Below, piece by piece: positions 1 to 5,755 of a stretch of DNA of 5,755 bases. Origin of the DNA: Rickettsia typhi (GTDB lineage Bacteria; Pseudomonadota; Gammaproteobacteria; Burkholderiales; Burkholderiaceae_C); the NCBI GenBank assembly GCA_943325485.2, contig CALPPP020000092.1, forward strand, positions 1 through 5,755. The letters are read 5' to 3'. The notes under the pieces were generated by a model. It did not search any database and was not told where the DNA came from. It saw only the letters and a program-made list of their open reading frames with translations. Within the stretch, counting starts at the first letter, position 1. Every line of letters begins with the position of its first letter. A program made the position numbers and the translations under genes.

Positions 1-172
1 AGGCGGTAGCAGTTTGGAAGACATCCCTGGTGTTGGGCCAAAGAAGCGAGCCAAGTTGTTGCAACGCTTTGGCGGTGTGCGTGGCGTGGCGGACGCCAGT
101 GTGCAGGACCTGTGTACCGTCGAGGGCATTTCTCCCGAGCTTGCCCAAGCCATTTACGCCGCACTCAGATAG
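1..172 (+). CDS. uvrC: UvrABC excinuclease subunit C, C-terminal end (partial, 5' end outside window)
   Basis: Only the last 56 codons are present, in frame from base 2 to a TAG stop at 170-172. The visible part is the tandem helix-hairpin-helix (HhH2) domain that closes UvrC. It begins [18 protein letters not shown], which is the first hairpin with its IPGVG turn and basic helix. The linker [15 protein letters not shown] follows, then the second hairpin [16 protein letters not shown]. UvrC makes the incisions on both sides of a lesion in nucleotide excision repair; this domain binds DNA at the bubble junction and is needed for the 5' cut. The nuclease domains lie outside the window. The match to E. 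coli UvrC runs to the last few residues, so the C-terminus looks intact. The gene converges on serB with a 35-base gap. Other HhH proteins are possible in principle, but the order and spacing are characteristic of UvrC. Confidence 0.93.
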   Translation, partial: GGSSLEDIPGVGPKKRAKLLQRFGGVRGVADASVQDLCTVEGISPELAQAIYAALR

Positions 173-207
173 CGTCATCGCGAGGCCGAAGGCCGAAGCG
201 ATCTATG
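173..207. repeat. REP-like palindromic element between the convergent uvrC and serB genes
   Basis: The sequence can fold into one imperfect hairpin. The outer stem is ATCGC (177-181) with GCGAT (198-202). A small internal loop follows (GA against GAA), then the inner stem GGCC (184-187) with GGCC (191-194) around a GAA triloop. The ends, CGTCAT on the left and GATCTATG on the right, resemble a short dispersed palindrome I recall from many proteobacterial genomes (CGTCATTGCGAG...GCAATCCATG type). The element fills the space between the uvrC stop (ends 172) and the serB stop (begins 208) almost exactly. No T-run follows the hairpin on either strand, so it is not a standard intrinsic terminator. 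It could still slow 3' exonucleases or limit read-through between the two genes. Only one copy is in the window, so membership of a repeat family is inference. Confidence 0.6.
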
Positions 208-933
208 TCAAGTAAATAATTCCAGCAAACGGTCCAAGCCCCCTTGGTCAATCGCCACATGGGCGACTTCACGCACTTTGGGCTTGGCACGGTAGGCCAC
301 CGACAGCCCCGCCACCGACATCATGGGCAGGTCATTCGCCCCATCTCCCATGGCGATGGCTTGCTGAGGAGATATACCTAGAGCTTCACAAGTGGCCAGC
401 AACATCCGGCGCTTTTCTTCACCATCGCAGATGTCGCCCCACGCTTGGTCAACCATGCGCCCCGTCAGTTGACCGTTGTCGATTTCAAACACATTGCTGC
501 GGGTGAAATCCATATCCAGCAAGTCCCGCACACGGTCGGTGAAAAAAGTGAAACCACCGCTGACCAGAAGTGTTTTTAATCCCGCGTGATGGCAGGCTTG
601 CACCAAGGTCTGGGCACCAGGGTTCAGGCGAAGTCGTTCCTCGTAGACCTGCGTCAGCGCCGCCACAGGAACCCCACGAAGCAAGGCAACCCGTCGCCGC
701 AAACTGTCTTTGTAGTCAGCAATCTCGCCCCGCATGGCGGCTTCGGTGATGGCGGCGACCTCGGCTTTGCGACCCGCAGCATCAGCCACCTCGTCAATGC
801 ACTCGATATTGATGAGGGTGGAGTCCATGTCAAAGGCGATCAACTTGAAGTCCTGCCAACGCAAGGGCAAGCTCAAGTCCCTGAGCCAAAGCCCAGGTGC
901 GTGTTCCTTCGCTGGCAAATGGCTTTGGCTCAC
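208..933 (-). CDS. serB: Phosphoserine phosphatase SerB (short form, HAD superfamily)
   Basis: The 241-residue cytoplasmic enzyme hydrolyses O-phospho-L-serine to serine, the last step of serine synthesis from 3-phosphoglycerate. All HAD motifs are visible. Motif I is FDMDST, with nucleophile D35 and general acid/base D37. The substrate-specificity segment IECIDEVADAAG (43-54) and the cap-domain AMRGE (66-70) follow. Motif II is SGGFTFF (S125), K174 is the probable motif III lysine, and motif IV is GDGANDLPM (196-204, D197 and D201 for Mg2+). The tail AYRAKPKV matches E. coli SerB closely. E. coli SerB is about 322 residues with an N-terminal ACT-like domain; this one has only about 30 residues before motif I, as I recall for many betaproteobacteria. 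The start is GTG (931-933), overlapping the mfd TGA stop by four bases. No strong ribosome binding site precedes it, so translation is probably coupled to mfd. No other start is available before motif I. Confidence 0.95.
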   Translation of the reverse strand: MSQSHLPAKEHAPGLWLRDLSLPLRWQDFKLIAFDMDSTLINIECIDEVADAAGRKAEVAAITEAAMRGEIADYKDSLRRRVALLRGVPVAALTQVYEERLRLNPGAQTLVQACHHAGLKTLLVSGGFTFFTDRVRDLLDMDFTRSNVFEIDNGQLTGRMVDQAWGDICDGEEKRRMLLATCEALGISPQQAIAMGDGANDLPMMSVAGLSVAYRAKPKVREVAHVAIDQGGLDRLLELFT

Positions 934-3900
934 GAAGCCACCACCGCTTTGGCAGGTGCCACCGGTTCACCTAAGGAACGCAAAATGTCCCTGACCATCT
1001 GCGCACGGTCTTTCACTTCGGGCAAGGCACGCTCAATGCGCAGTTTGTCGTTGCCCGCCAGCTTGATGTGTTTGTTTTTTTGCACCAATTGAATGATGCG
1101 CATACCGTCAATCGGGGCATGCGGTTTGAAGCTGATGAGAATGACACCCGGCGCTGCGTCCACCTTGGCAACGCCATAGGGCTTGGCCAACACCCGCAGT
1201 CTGTGGGTGTCGATCAGGGTTTGGGCTTGGGCAGGTAACTTGCCAAAACGGTCGACCAACTCTTCGAGCAAGGCGTCCACTTGGTCTTGGTTTTTGGCGG
1301 TAGCAAGTTTTTTGTAAAAAGACAGCCGCAGATGCACATCGCCGCAGTAGTCGTCGGGCAAGAGTGCAGGAGCGTGCAAATTGATTTCGGTGGTGGCTTG
1401 TAAAGGACTGAGCAAATCGGGTTCTTCGCCGTTTTTCAGCGCCCTGACTGCCTCGGAGAGCATTTCGTTGTAGAGCTGAAAACCTACCTCCAGCATATTG
1501 CCGCTTTGGTTTTCGCCCAGCACTTCGCCCGCACCGCGAATTTCCAAGTCGTGCATGGCCAAGTAAAAGCCCGAACCCAGCTCTTCCATTTGCTGAATGG
1601 CGTCCAGCCTTTGGGTGGCGTTTTTGCTCAAACCTTGCAAATCGGGCACCAGCAAATAGGCATAGGCTTGGTGATGGCTGCGACCGACACGGCCACGCAA
1701 CTGGTGCAGCTGCGCCAAGCCAAATTTGTCGGCGCGGCTCATCAAAATCGTATTGGCAGTGGGCACATCGATACCGGTTTCGATGATGGTTGAGCACAGC
1801 AAAATATTGAAGCGCTGTGCCACGAAGTCACGCATGACTTTTTCCAACTCACGCTCAGGCATTTGGCCGTGGGCCACTGCTATACGCGCTTCGGGAATCA
1901 ATTCTTGTAAGCGCTCTTTGCGGTTTTGGATGGTTTCGACTTCGTTGTGCAAAAAGTAGCACTGGCCGCCACGCTTCAATTCACGCAACACCGCTTCCCG
2001 AATGACGCCGTTGTCTTCGGTACGCACAAAGGTTTTGATGGCCAAGCGCCGTTGCGGCGCGGTGGCAATCACGCTCAAGTCGCGCAGACCCTCCAAAGCC
2101 ATGCCCAAGGTGCGGGGAATGGGCGTGGCGGTGAGGGTCAACACATCCACCTCGGCCCGCATGGCTTTGATGGCCTCTTTATGGCGAACACCGAAACGGT
2201 GTTCTTCGTCGATGACTAAGAGCCCCAAGTCCTTGAACTTGACTGTGTCGCTGATGAGCTTGTGCGTGCCCACCACGATGTCAATTGAGCCTGCTTCCAA
2301 ACCCAGCATGGCGGCTTTGATTTCCTTGGGCGAGCGAAAGCGGCTCATCTCGGCGATCTTCACTGGCCACTTGGCAAATCGGTCGGTCAGGGTTTGAAAA
2401 TGTTGTTCTGCCAGCAAGGTGGTGGGTGCCAATATCGCCACCTGCTTGCCGCCCATCACCGCGATGAAGGCTGCACGCAGGGCCACCTCGGTTTTGCCAA
2501 AACCCACATCGCCACAAATAAGGCGGTCCATGGGGCGAGGGCTGATCATGTCTTGAATGACGGCGTGGATTGCGCCTCGTTGGTCGGCGGTCTCTTCAAA
2601 GCCAAAGTCGTTGGCAAACACCTCGTAGTCTTGTGGTGTGTAGCGAAACGGGTGGCCTTGGCGAGCTGCGCGACGGGCATAAATATTGAGTAACTCGGCA
2701 GCGGCGTCTCGTATTTGTTCGGCGGCACGGCGCTTGGCCTTGTCCCACTGGCCTGAACCCAAGCGATGTAGCGGTGCTTCATCAGGACTCACGCCGCTGT
2801 AGCGGCTGATCAGGTGCAACTGGCTGACCGGCACATACAAAGTCGCTTCGTCGGCGTACTCCAAATGCAAAAACTCTTGCAACAAGGGTTGACCTTGGTC
2901 ATCCACGCCTTGGCCCATGTCCATATTGACCAAGCCACGGTAGCGACCGATGCCGTGGGCGCTGTGCACCACAGGGTCGCCCACTTGCAATTCAGATAAA
3001 TCTTTGATCAGGGACTCGACGTCACTCACCGCCTCTTGCTTGCGGCGACGGCGCACACTGGGGCTGGCCGAGAACAACTCGGTTTCGGTCACCAGATCGA
3101 TGCCAATTTCAGTCCATGCAAATCCCGTGTGCAAACTGCTGGTGGCGATGCCAAAAGCCTCAGTGCTTTGGACGAATTCCTCGAGGGTGTCAAAACTTGG
3201 TGTGCTCAGACCGCTGGCGCGTAAAAAATCCAGCAAGCTTTCACGCCGCCCATCGCTCTCAGCCAGCACCAACATACGTTGACCGCTGTCGGTTTGGCGA
3301 GCTTTCAAGCGAACCAAGGGTGTGTCTGAACCTCGCTCGACCGTGAGGTCGGGAAGGGTAGTCACCCAATCCAAATCAGCAGACGTCTGCGTGGAACGCA
3401 GCGCTAATTGCGGATGTTGATTGACCCGCGTAAAAAACTGCTCGGTGTTCAAAAACAAATGTGAGGGTGACAGCACAGGGCGTTCGGGGTCGCCTTGCGC
3501 CAAGCGAAAACGCTCTTGGGCGTCTTGCGAAAAACTTTGCAACACAGGTTCAAGGTCACCATGAAGCACCACCACCGAGGCCTCACCCAAGTAATCAAAT
3601 ACCGTGGCGGTCTCTTCAAAAAACAGTGGCAGGTAGTACTCAATGCCTGCAGTCGCCACGCCATTGCCCATGTCTTTGTAGATGCGGCTGCGGGTAGGGT
3701 CGCCGTCGAGCAATTCACGCCAACGGCTTCTGAACAAAGCCCGAGACGCCTCGTCCATGGGGAACTCTCGACCGGGCAGCAAACGCACCTCGGGCACGGG
3801 GTAGAGGCTGCGTTGGGTATCGGGGTCGAAGGTGCGAATCGAATCGATCTCGTTATCAAACAAATCAACCCGGTAGGGCACCAGCGATCCCATGGGAAAG

Positions 3901-4409
3901 AGGTCAATCAAGCCGCCGCGCACCGTGTATTCACCAGGGCTGACCACTTGTGACACATGGCTGTAGCCCGCCATGGTCAGCTGCTGTTTCAGCTGGGCGT
4001 CATCCAATCGTTGCTTGACTTTGAAGTGGAAGGTGTAAGCCGCTAAAAACGACGGCGGTGCCAAACGGTACAAAGCGGTGGTGGCAGGCATCAGCACCAC
4101 ATCGGCCAAGCCCTGAGAAATACGCCACAGGGTGGCCAAACGCTCGCTGATCAAATCTTGGTGCGGCGAAAAACCATCGTAGGGCAGGGTTTCCCAATCG
4201 GGGAACAACACACAGGCCAAGTCGGGCTGGAAAAACTGCATTTCTTCCAACAAACGCTGCGCATCGAACGCGTTGGCGCATATCAGGCTGACACGGCGGC
4301 CTTGGGCTTTTTCACGCGCCACCAAGTTCGCCAGCAAAGCAGCATCAGCGGAACCGGGAGGGCGGGGGAGGGTGTAGCGTTGAACGCTGGAGAGGGCAGG
4401 CAGTTGCAT
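930..4409 (-). CDS. mfd: Transcription-repair coupling factor Mfd
   Basis: Mfd is an ATP-driven DNA translocase that pushes or dislodges RNA polymerase stalled at lesions and recruits UvrA. At 1159 residues it is close to E. coli Mfd (1148). Numbering from the ATG at 4407-4409, the UvrB-like N-terminal part includes FPDWETLPYDGFSPHQ (69-84) and the UvrA-contacting SPGEYTVRGGLIDLFP (157-172). The RNA-polymerase-interacting domain starts near 470 (GDPVVHSAHGIGRYRG). The RecG-like translocase carries Walker A GDVGFGKTE (633-641), Walker B DEEH (734-737), motif III LTATPIPRTL (759-768), motif VI QLRGRVGR (903-910) and the TRG segment with EIRGAGEVLGENQSG (956-970). The C-terminal D7 regulatory domain covers roughly 1000-1120. 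The frame stays open to a TTG at 4463, 18 codons upstream, but the ATG gives the family-like start MQLPALSSVQRYTLPRPPG and avoids overlap with ispD. No clear ribosome binding site precedes the ATG. It is cotranscribed with serB. Confidence 0.97.
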   Translation of the reverse strand: MQLPALSSVQRYTLPRPPGSADAALLANLVAREKAQGRRVSLICANAFDAQRLLEEMQFFQPDLACVLFPDWETLPYDGFSPHQDLISERLATLWRISQGLADVVLMPATTALYRLAPPSFLAAYTFHFKVKQRLDDAQLKQQLTMAGYSHVSQVVSPGEYTVRGGLIDLFPMGSLVPYRVDLFDNEIDSIRTFDPDTQRSLYPVPEVRLLPGREFPMDEASRALFRSRWRELLDGDPTRSRIYKDMGNGVATAGIEYYLPLFFEETATVFDYLGEASVVVLHGDLEPVLQSFSQDAQERFRLAQGDPERPVLSPSHLFLNTEQFFTRVNQHPQLALRSTQTSADLDWVTTLPDLTVERGSDTPLVRLKARQTDSGQRMLVLAESDGRRESLLDFLRASGLSTPSFDTLEEFVQSTEAFGIATSSLHTGFAWTEIGIDLVTETELFSASPSVRRRRKQEAVSDVESLIKDLSELQVGDPVVHSAHGIGRYRGLVNMDMGQGVDDQGQPLLQEFLHLEYADEATLYVPVSQLHLISRYSGVSPDEAPLHRLGSGQWDKAKRRAAEQIRDAAAELLNIYARRAARQGHPFRYTPQDYEVFANDFGFEETADQRGAIHAVIQDMISPRPMDRLICGDVGFGKTEVALRAAFIAVMGGKQVAILAPTTLLAEQHFQTLTDRFAKWPVKIAEMSRFRSPKEIKAAMLGLEAGSIDIVVGTHKLISDTVKFKDLGLLVIDEEHRFGVRHKEAIKAMRAEVDVLTLTATPIPRTLGMALEGLRDLSVIATAPQRRLAIKTFVRTEDNGVIREAVLRELKRGGQCYFLHNEVETIQNRKERLQELIPEARIAVAHGQMPERELEKVMRDFVAQRFNILLCSTIIETGIDVPTANTILMSRADKFGLAQLHQLRGRVGRSHHQAYAYLLVPDLQGLSKNATQRLDAIQQMEELGSGFYLAMHDLEIRGAGEVLGENQSGNMLEVGFQLYNEMLSEAVRALKNGEEPDLLSPLQATTEINLHAPALLPDDYCGDVHLRLSFYKKLATAKNQDQVDALLEELVDRFGKLPAQAQTLIDTHRLRVLAKPYGVAKVDAAPGVILISFKPHAPIDGMRIIQLVQKNKHIKLAGNDKLRIERALPEVKDRAQMVRDILRSLGEPVAPAKAVVAS

Positions 4410-4453
4410 GGAATCTGAGGATTCTAGAATGAGCCCATGATGAGTCGCCAGCC
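4410..4453. promoter_or_regulatory. Divergent mfd/ispD control region with a shared palindromic -10 element
   Basis: Only 44 bases separate the mfd ATG from the ispD ATG, so both promoters must lie here or extend into the coding sequences. ATTCTAGAAT (4421-4430) is a perfect 10-base palindrome. It contains the -10-like hexamer TAGAAT on the plus strand (4425-4430) and again on the minus strand (4426-4421). On the plus strand a weak -35 candidate, TTGCAT (4404-4409), sits 15 bases upstream. A start near 4437 would leave a leader of about 17 bases before ispD. On the minus strand the -35 is poor, and the start would fall only a few bases before the mfd ATG, giving an almost leaderless message. 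Two polymerases could not use the overlapping -10 boxes at once. The promoter assignment is inference; only the palindrome and spacing are seen directly. Confidence 0.4.
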
Positions 4454-4462
4454 ATGAGCCCA
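4429..4462 (+). repeat. 9-base direct repeat ATGAGCCCA around the ispD start
   Basis: ATGAGCCCA occurs at 4429-4437 and again at 4454-4462. The second copy is the real start of ispD (Met-Ser-Pro). The first copy lies 25 bases upstream, out of frame with ispD, and runs directly into TGA (4438-4440), making a three-codon frame Met-Ser-Pro-stop. This ends 13 bases before the ispD ATG. It may be a duplication scar or coincidence. The GAG at 4442-4444 is the only weak Shine-Dalgarno-like element before ispD, 9 bases from the ATG. Confidence 0.5.
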
Positions 4463-5176
4463 AAGCATCCCCGCTTCCATGTGGTCATCCCCTGTGCTGG
4501 CACGGGCAGCCGAGCAGGCGTTGACATCCCCAAGCAGTACGCGCCCTTGGCAGGCGTTCCCATGGTGATGCACACCCTTAAAGCCTTTGCCGCTGTGCCT
4601 GGTCTGGGACATGCCATGCTTGTGGTGTCTCCCCAAGACAGTCTGATGGCTCAACTTCTGACAGACCATCCCCATCCTGCTTTTACCCTGACGCCTCGTG
4701 GTGGCGCCACCCGAGCGCAAAGTGTGTTGGGTGGGTTACGCAGTTTGCAAGAGCAAGGTGTTGACCCGACCGATTGGGTCCTGGTGCATGATGCCGCACG
4801 CTGCCTGATCACCCCTCGACTGATACAAGCTTTGCTTGCAGCATGCGTCAATGACAGCGTGGGTGGCTTGCTGGCATTACCCCTGCCTGATACCTTGAAA
4901 GCTTCGGTGGATGGACGGGTATCAGCCACCTTGAAGCGCAGCGATAAATGGCTGGCGCAAACGCCTCAAATGTTTCGCTTGGGTTCTTTGGCTCAGGCGC
5001 TTGAGCAACCCAGTGAAGACATCACTGACGAGGCCAGTGCCATGGAGGCAAAAGGCTTTGCACCTTTGCTGATCGAGGGTGCTTCTTTCAATTTCAAAGT
5101 CACTTACCCCCAAGATTGGGCTTTGGCAGAAGCGGTGCTGAATGACCGCAAACAGCGACCTGGAGTGTTGGCATGA
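4454..5176 (+). CDS. ispD: 2-C-methyl-D-erythritol 4-phosphate cytidylyltransferase IspD
   Basis: This 240-residue cytoplasmic enzyme (E. coli 236) joins MEP and CTP to give CDP-methylerythritol and pyrophosphate, the third step of the MEP isoprenoid pathway. The nucleotide-binding N-terminus is [11 protein letters not shown] (12-22), with R20 and then K27 in PKQY; both are catalytic positions in E. coli Isp[10 protein letters not shown] (83-91) is the CTP/ribose-binding loop, and VHDAAR (111-116) carries the Mg2+-binding D113. R162 in [16 protein letters not shown] and K215 in FNFKVT correspond to the MEP-contacting R157 and K213 of E. coli. [11 protein letters not shown] (191-201) is the conserved helix. 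The residue after HDAAR is Cys, not the commoner Pro. The ATG at 4454 is the only usable start; an in-frame TGA lies at 4430-4432. ispF follows with a 4-base overlap, the usual ispDF pairing. Confidence 0.96.
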   Translation: MSPKHPRFHVVIPCAGTGSRAGVDIPKQYAPLAGVPMVMHTLKAFAAVPGLGHAMLVVSPQDSLMAQLLTDHPHPAFTLTPRGGATRAQSVLGGLRSLQEQGVDPTDWVLVHDAARCLITPRLIQALLAACVNDSVGGLLALPLPDTLKASVDGRVSATLKRSDKWLAQTPQMFRLGSLAQALEQPSEDITDEASAMEAKGFAPLLIEGASFNFKVTYPQDWALAEAVLNDRKQRPGVLA

Positions 5177-5658
5177 GTGAGCAATTTCGCATCGGTGAAG
5201 GCTGGGATATTCATGCTTTGGTGCCTGGCAGGCGCTTGGTGGTCGGTGGCGTGGAGATTCCTTTTCATCTGGGGCTATTGGGGCATTCGGACGCCGATGT
5301 GCTGCTGCATGCCATCACCGATGCTTTGTTGGGTGCAGCTGCCTTGGGCGACATAGGCACCCATTTTTCCGACAGCGATGAGCGTTGGCGAGGGGCTGAC
5401 TCATGGTTGTTGTTGCAAGCCACCGGTGTCATGCTGCAAGCGGCGGGTTGGCAGATCAGCAACATCGACAGCACCGTGATTGCCCAATCGCCCAAGCTGG
5501 CGCCTTTCATTGGTGCCATGCGCGAGCGCATTGCTGCAGCCTTGCAACTTGAGGTGAACCAAGTCAATGTCAAAGCCAAAACAGCCGAAAAATTGGGTCC
5601 TGTGGGTGCTGGTCAAGCCCTAGAGGCGAGGGCTGTGGTTTTGCTGAAACACCAGTGA
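5173..5658 (+). CDS. ispF: 2-C-methyl-D-erythritol 2,4-cyclodiphosphate synthase IspF
   Basis: This 161-residue enzyme (E. coli 159) cyclises CDP-methylerythritol 2-phosphate to methylerythritol cyclodiphosphate and releases CMP, two steps after IspD in the MEP pathway; it acts as a homotrimer. The metal ligands are D12 and H14 in GEGWDIHAL and H46 in the signature [17 protein letters not shown] (38-54). [11 protein letters not shown] (59-69) and the CDP-binding [11 protein letters not shown] (132-142), with T137 and E139, are also kept. The C-terminal segment reads [17 protein letters not shown] where E. coli has GFTGRGEGIACEAVALL. An ungapped alignment puts A146 and Q148 at the positions of E. 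coli R142 and E144 in the central trimer cavity. The ATG overlaps the ispD TGA as ATGA (5173-5176), so translation is probably coupled. The 3' end overlaps a possible leftward gene by 39 bases. Confidence 0.97.
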   Translation: MSEQFRIGEGWDIHALVPGRRLVVGGVEIPFHLGLLGHSDADVLLHAITDALLGAAALGDIGTHFSDSDERWRGADSWLLLQATGVMLQAAGWQISNIDSTVIAQSPKLAPFIGAMRERIAAALQLEVNQVNVKAKTAEKLGPVGAGQALEARAVVLLKHQ

Positions 5659-5755
5659 CATACGCACCCATTGCCTGACCATGCGTTTGTGTTCAGGTTG
5701 CAACTGCAGATACTGTCTGAGCATTTCTGTGTCGCCCATGCCCATGCCGTCGCTC
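5620..5755 (-). CDS. C-terminal end of an unrecognised leftward gene (partial)
   Basis: The minus strand is open from the window edge (first full codon 5754-5752) to a TAG stop at 5622-5620, giving 44 residues. The peptide contains [19 protein letters not shown], followed by [19 protein letters not shown]. It reads like two amphipathic helices (EMLRQYLQL and [16 protein letters not shown]) joined by a QPEH turn, followed by a short polar tail. It has no stop within the available 135 bases and a protein-like composition. The opposite strand after ispF shows no gene of its own. I do not recognise the family, and the piece is too short to assign a function. It converges on ispF and overlaps its last 39 bases. 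The start lies outside the window. It could be a chance open frame, since 44 codons is short. Confidence 0.4.
   Translation of the reverse strand, partial: SDGMGMGDTEMLRQYLQLQPEHKRMVRQWVRMSLVFQQNHSPRL

Noticed and set aside
177..202. The uvrC/serB hairpin as a standard bidirectional intrinsic terminator
   Set aside because: No T-run follows the stem on either strand and the stem is interrupted, so a REP-like element is the better description.
586..1092. Plus-strand open frame of 168 codons across serB and the mfd 3' end
   Set aside because: It is antisense to two well-supported genes, has no recognisable domain and spans a gene junction.
1108..1797. A 229-codon open frame on the same strand as mfd but in another frame
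   Set aside because: It lies wholly inside the conserved translocase and D7 part of mfd. Its product is rich in Arg, Ala, Cys and Ser with no recognisable motif, as expected of a shifted reading of a gene of fairly high GC.
2586..3617. The 15-mer GGCGGTCTCTTCAAA appears twice inside mfd (near 2586 and near 3606)
   Set aside because: Both copies encode the peptide FEETA in different domains of Mfd, so this looks like chance similarity of coding sequence, not a repeat element.
3495..3953. Plus-strand open frame of 152 codons inside mfd
   Set aside because: It is antisense to the conserved UvrB-like part of Mfd, and the composition (many His, Gln, Arg) looks like an out-of-frame reading.
5674..5697. 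Short inverted repeat CCTGA/TCAGG after ispF as a possible terminator
   Set aside because: The stem is only five base pairs with a 14-base loop and no following T-run, and it lies in the probable minus-strand coding region.

Overview
The window looks like a chromosomal housekeeping segment of a betaproteobacterium, most likely Burkholderiales of the Comamonadaceae type. The protein sequences suggest this: a short SerB without an N-terminal ACT domain, IspD with HDAARC in place of HDAARP, and IspF with an AKTAEKLG segment. So does the arrangement of mfd-serB divergent from ispD-ispF. The taxonomic call rests on memory of these families, not on a search.

Layout from left to right. Positions 1-172 (+) hold the last 56 codons of uvrC, cut by the window edge. 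A 35-base gap (173-207) separates its stop codon from that of the convergent gene serB, and this gap is filled almost exactly by a REP-like hairpin element. Then serB (208-933, -) and mfd (930-4409, -) form a two-gene unit read leftward, with mfd first and a 4-base GTGA stop/start overlap. A 44-base divergent intergenic region (4410-4453) contains a 10-base perfect palindrome that can supply a -10 box to each strand. ispD (4454-5176, +) and ispF (5173-5658, +) follow rightward with a 4-base ATGA overlap. The last 136 bases hold the probable C-terminal end of an unrecognised leftward gene that overlaps the 3' end of ispF.

Functionally, UvrC (incision nuclease) and Mfd (removes RNA polymerase stalled at lesions and recruits UvrA) belong to nucleotide excision repair. 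SerB performs the last step of serine synthesis. IspD and IspF perform two steps of the MEP pathway, making isoprenoid precursors. Every intact gene keeps its main catalytic motifs and has near-normal length. There are no gene-free stretches over 300 bases, and I saw no IS element, CRISPR array, tRNA or rRNA.

I see no new biological system here. The points worth a second look are the REP-like element between uvrC and serB, the compact mfd/ispD control region with its palindrome and 9-base direct repeat, the loss in IspF of the Arg/Glu pair of the trimer cavity, and the convergent overlap at the right edge.
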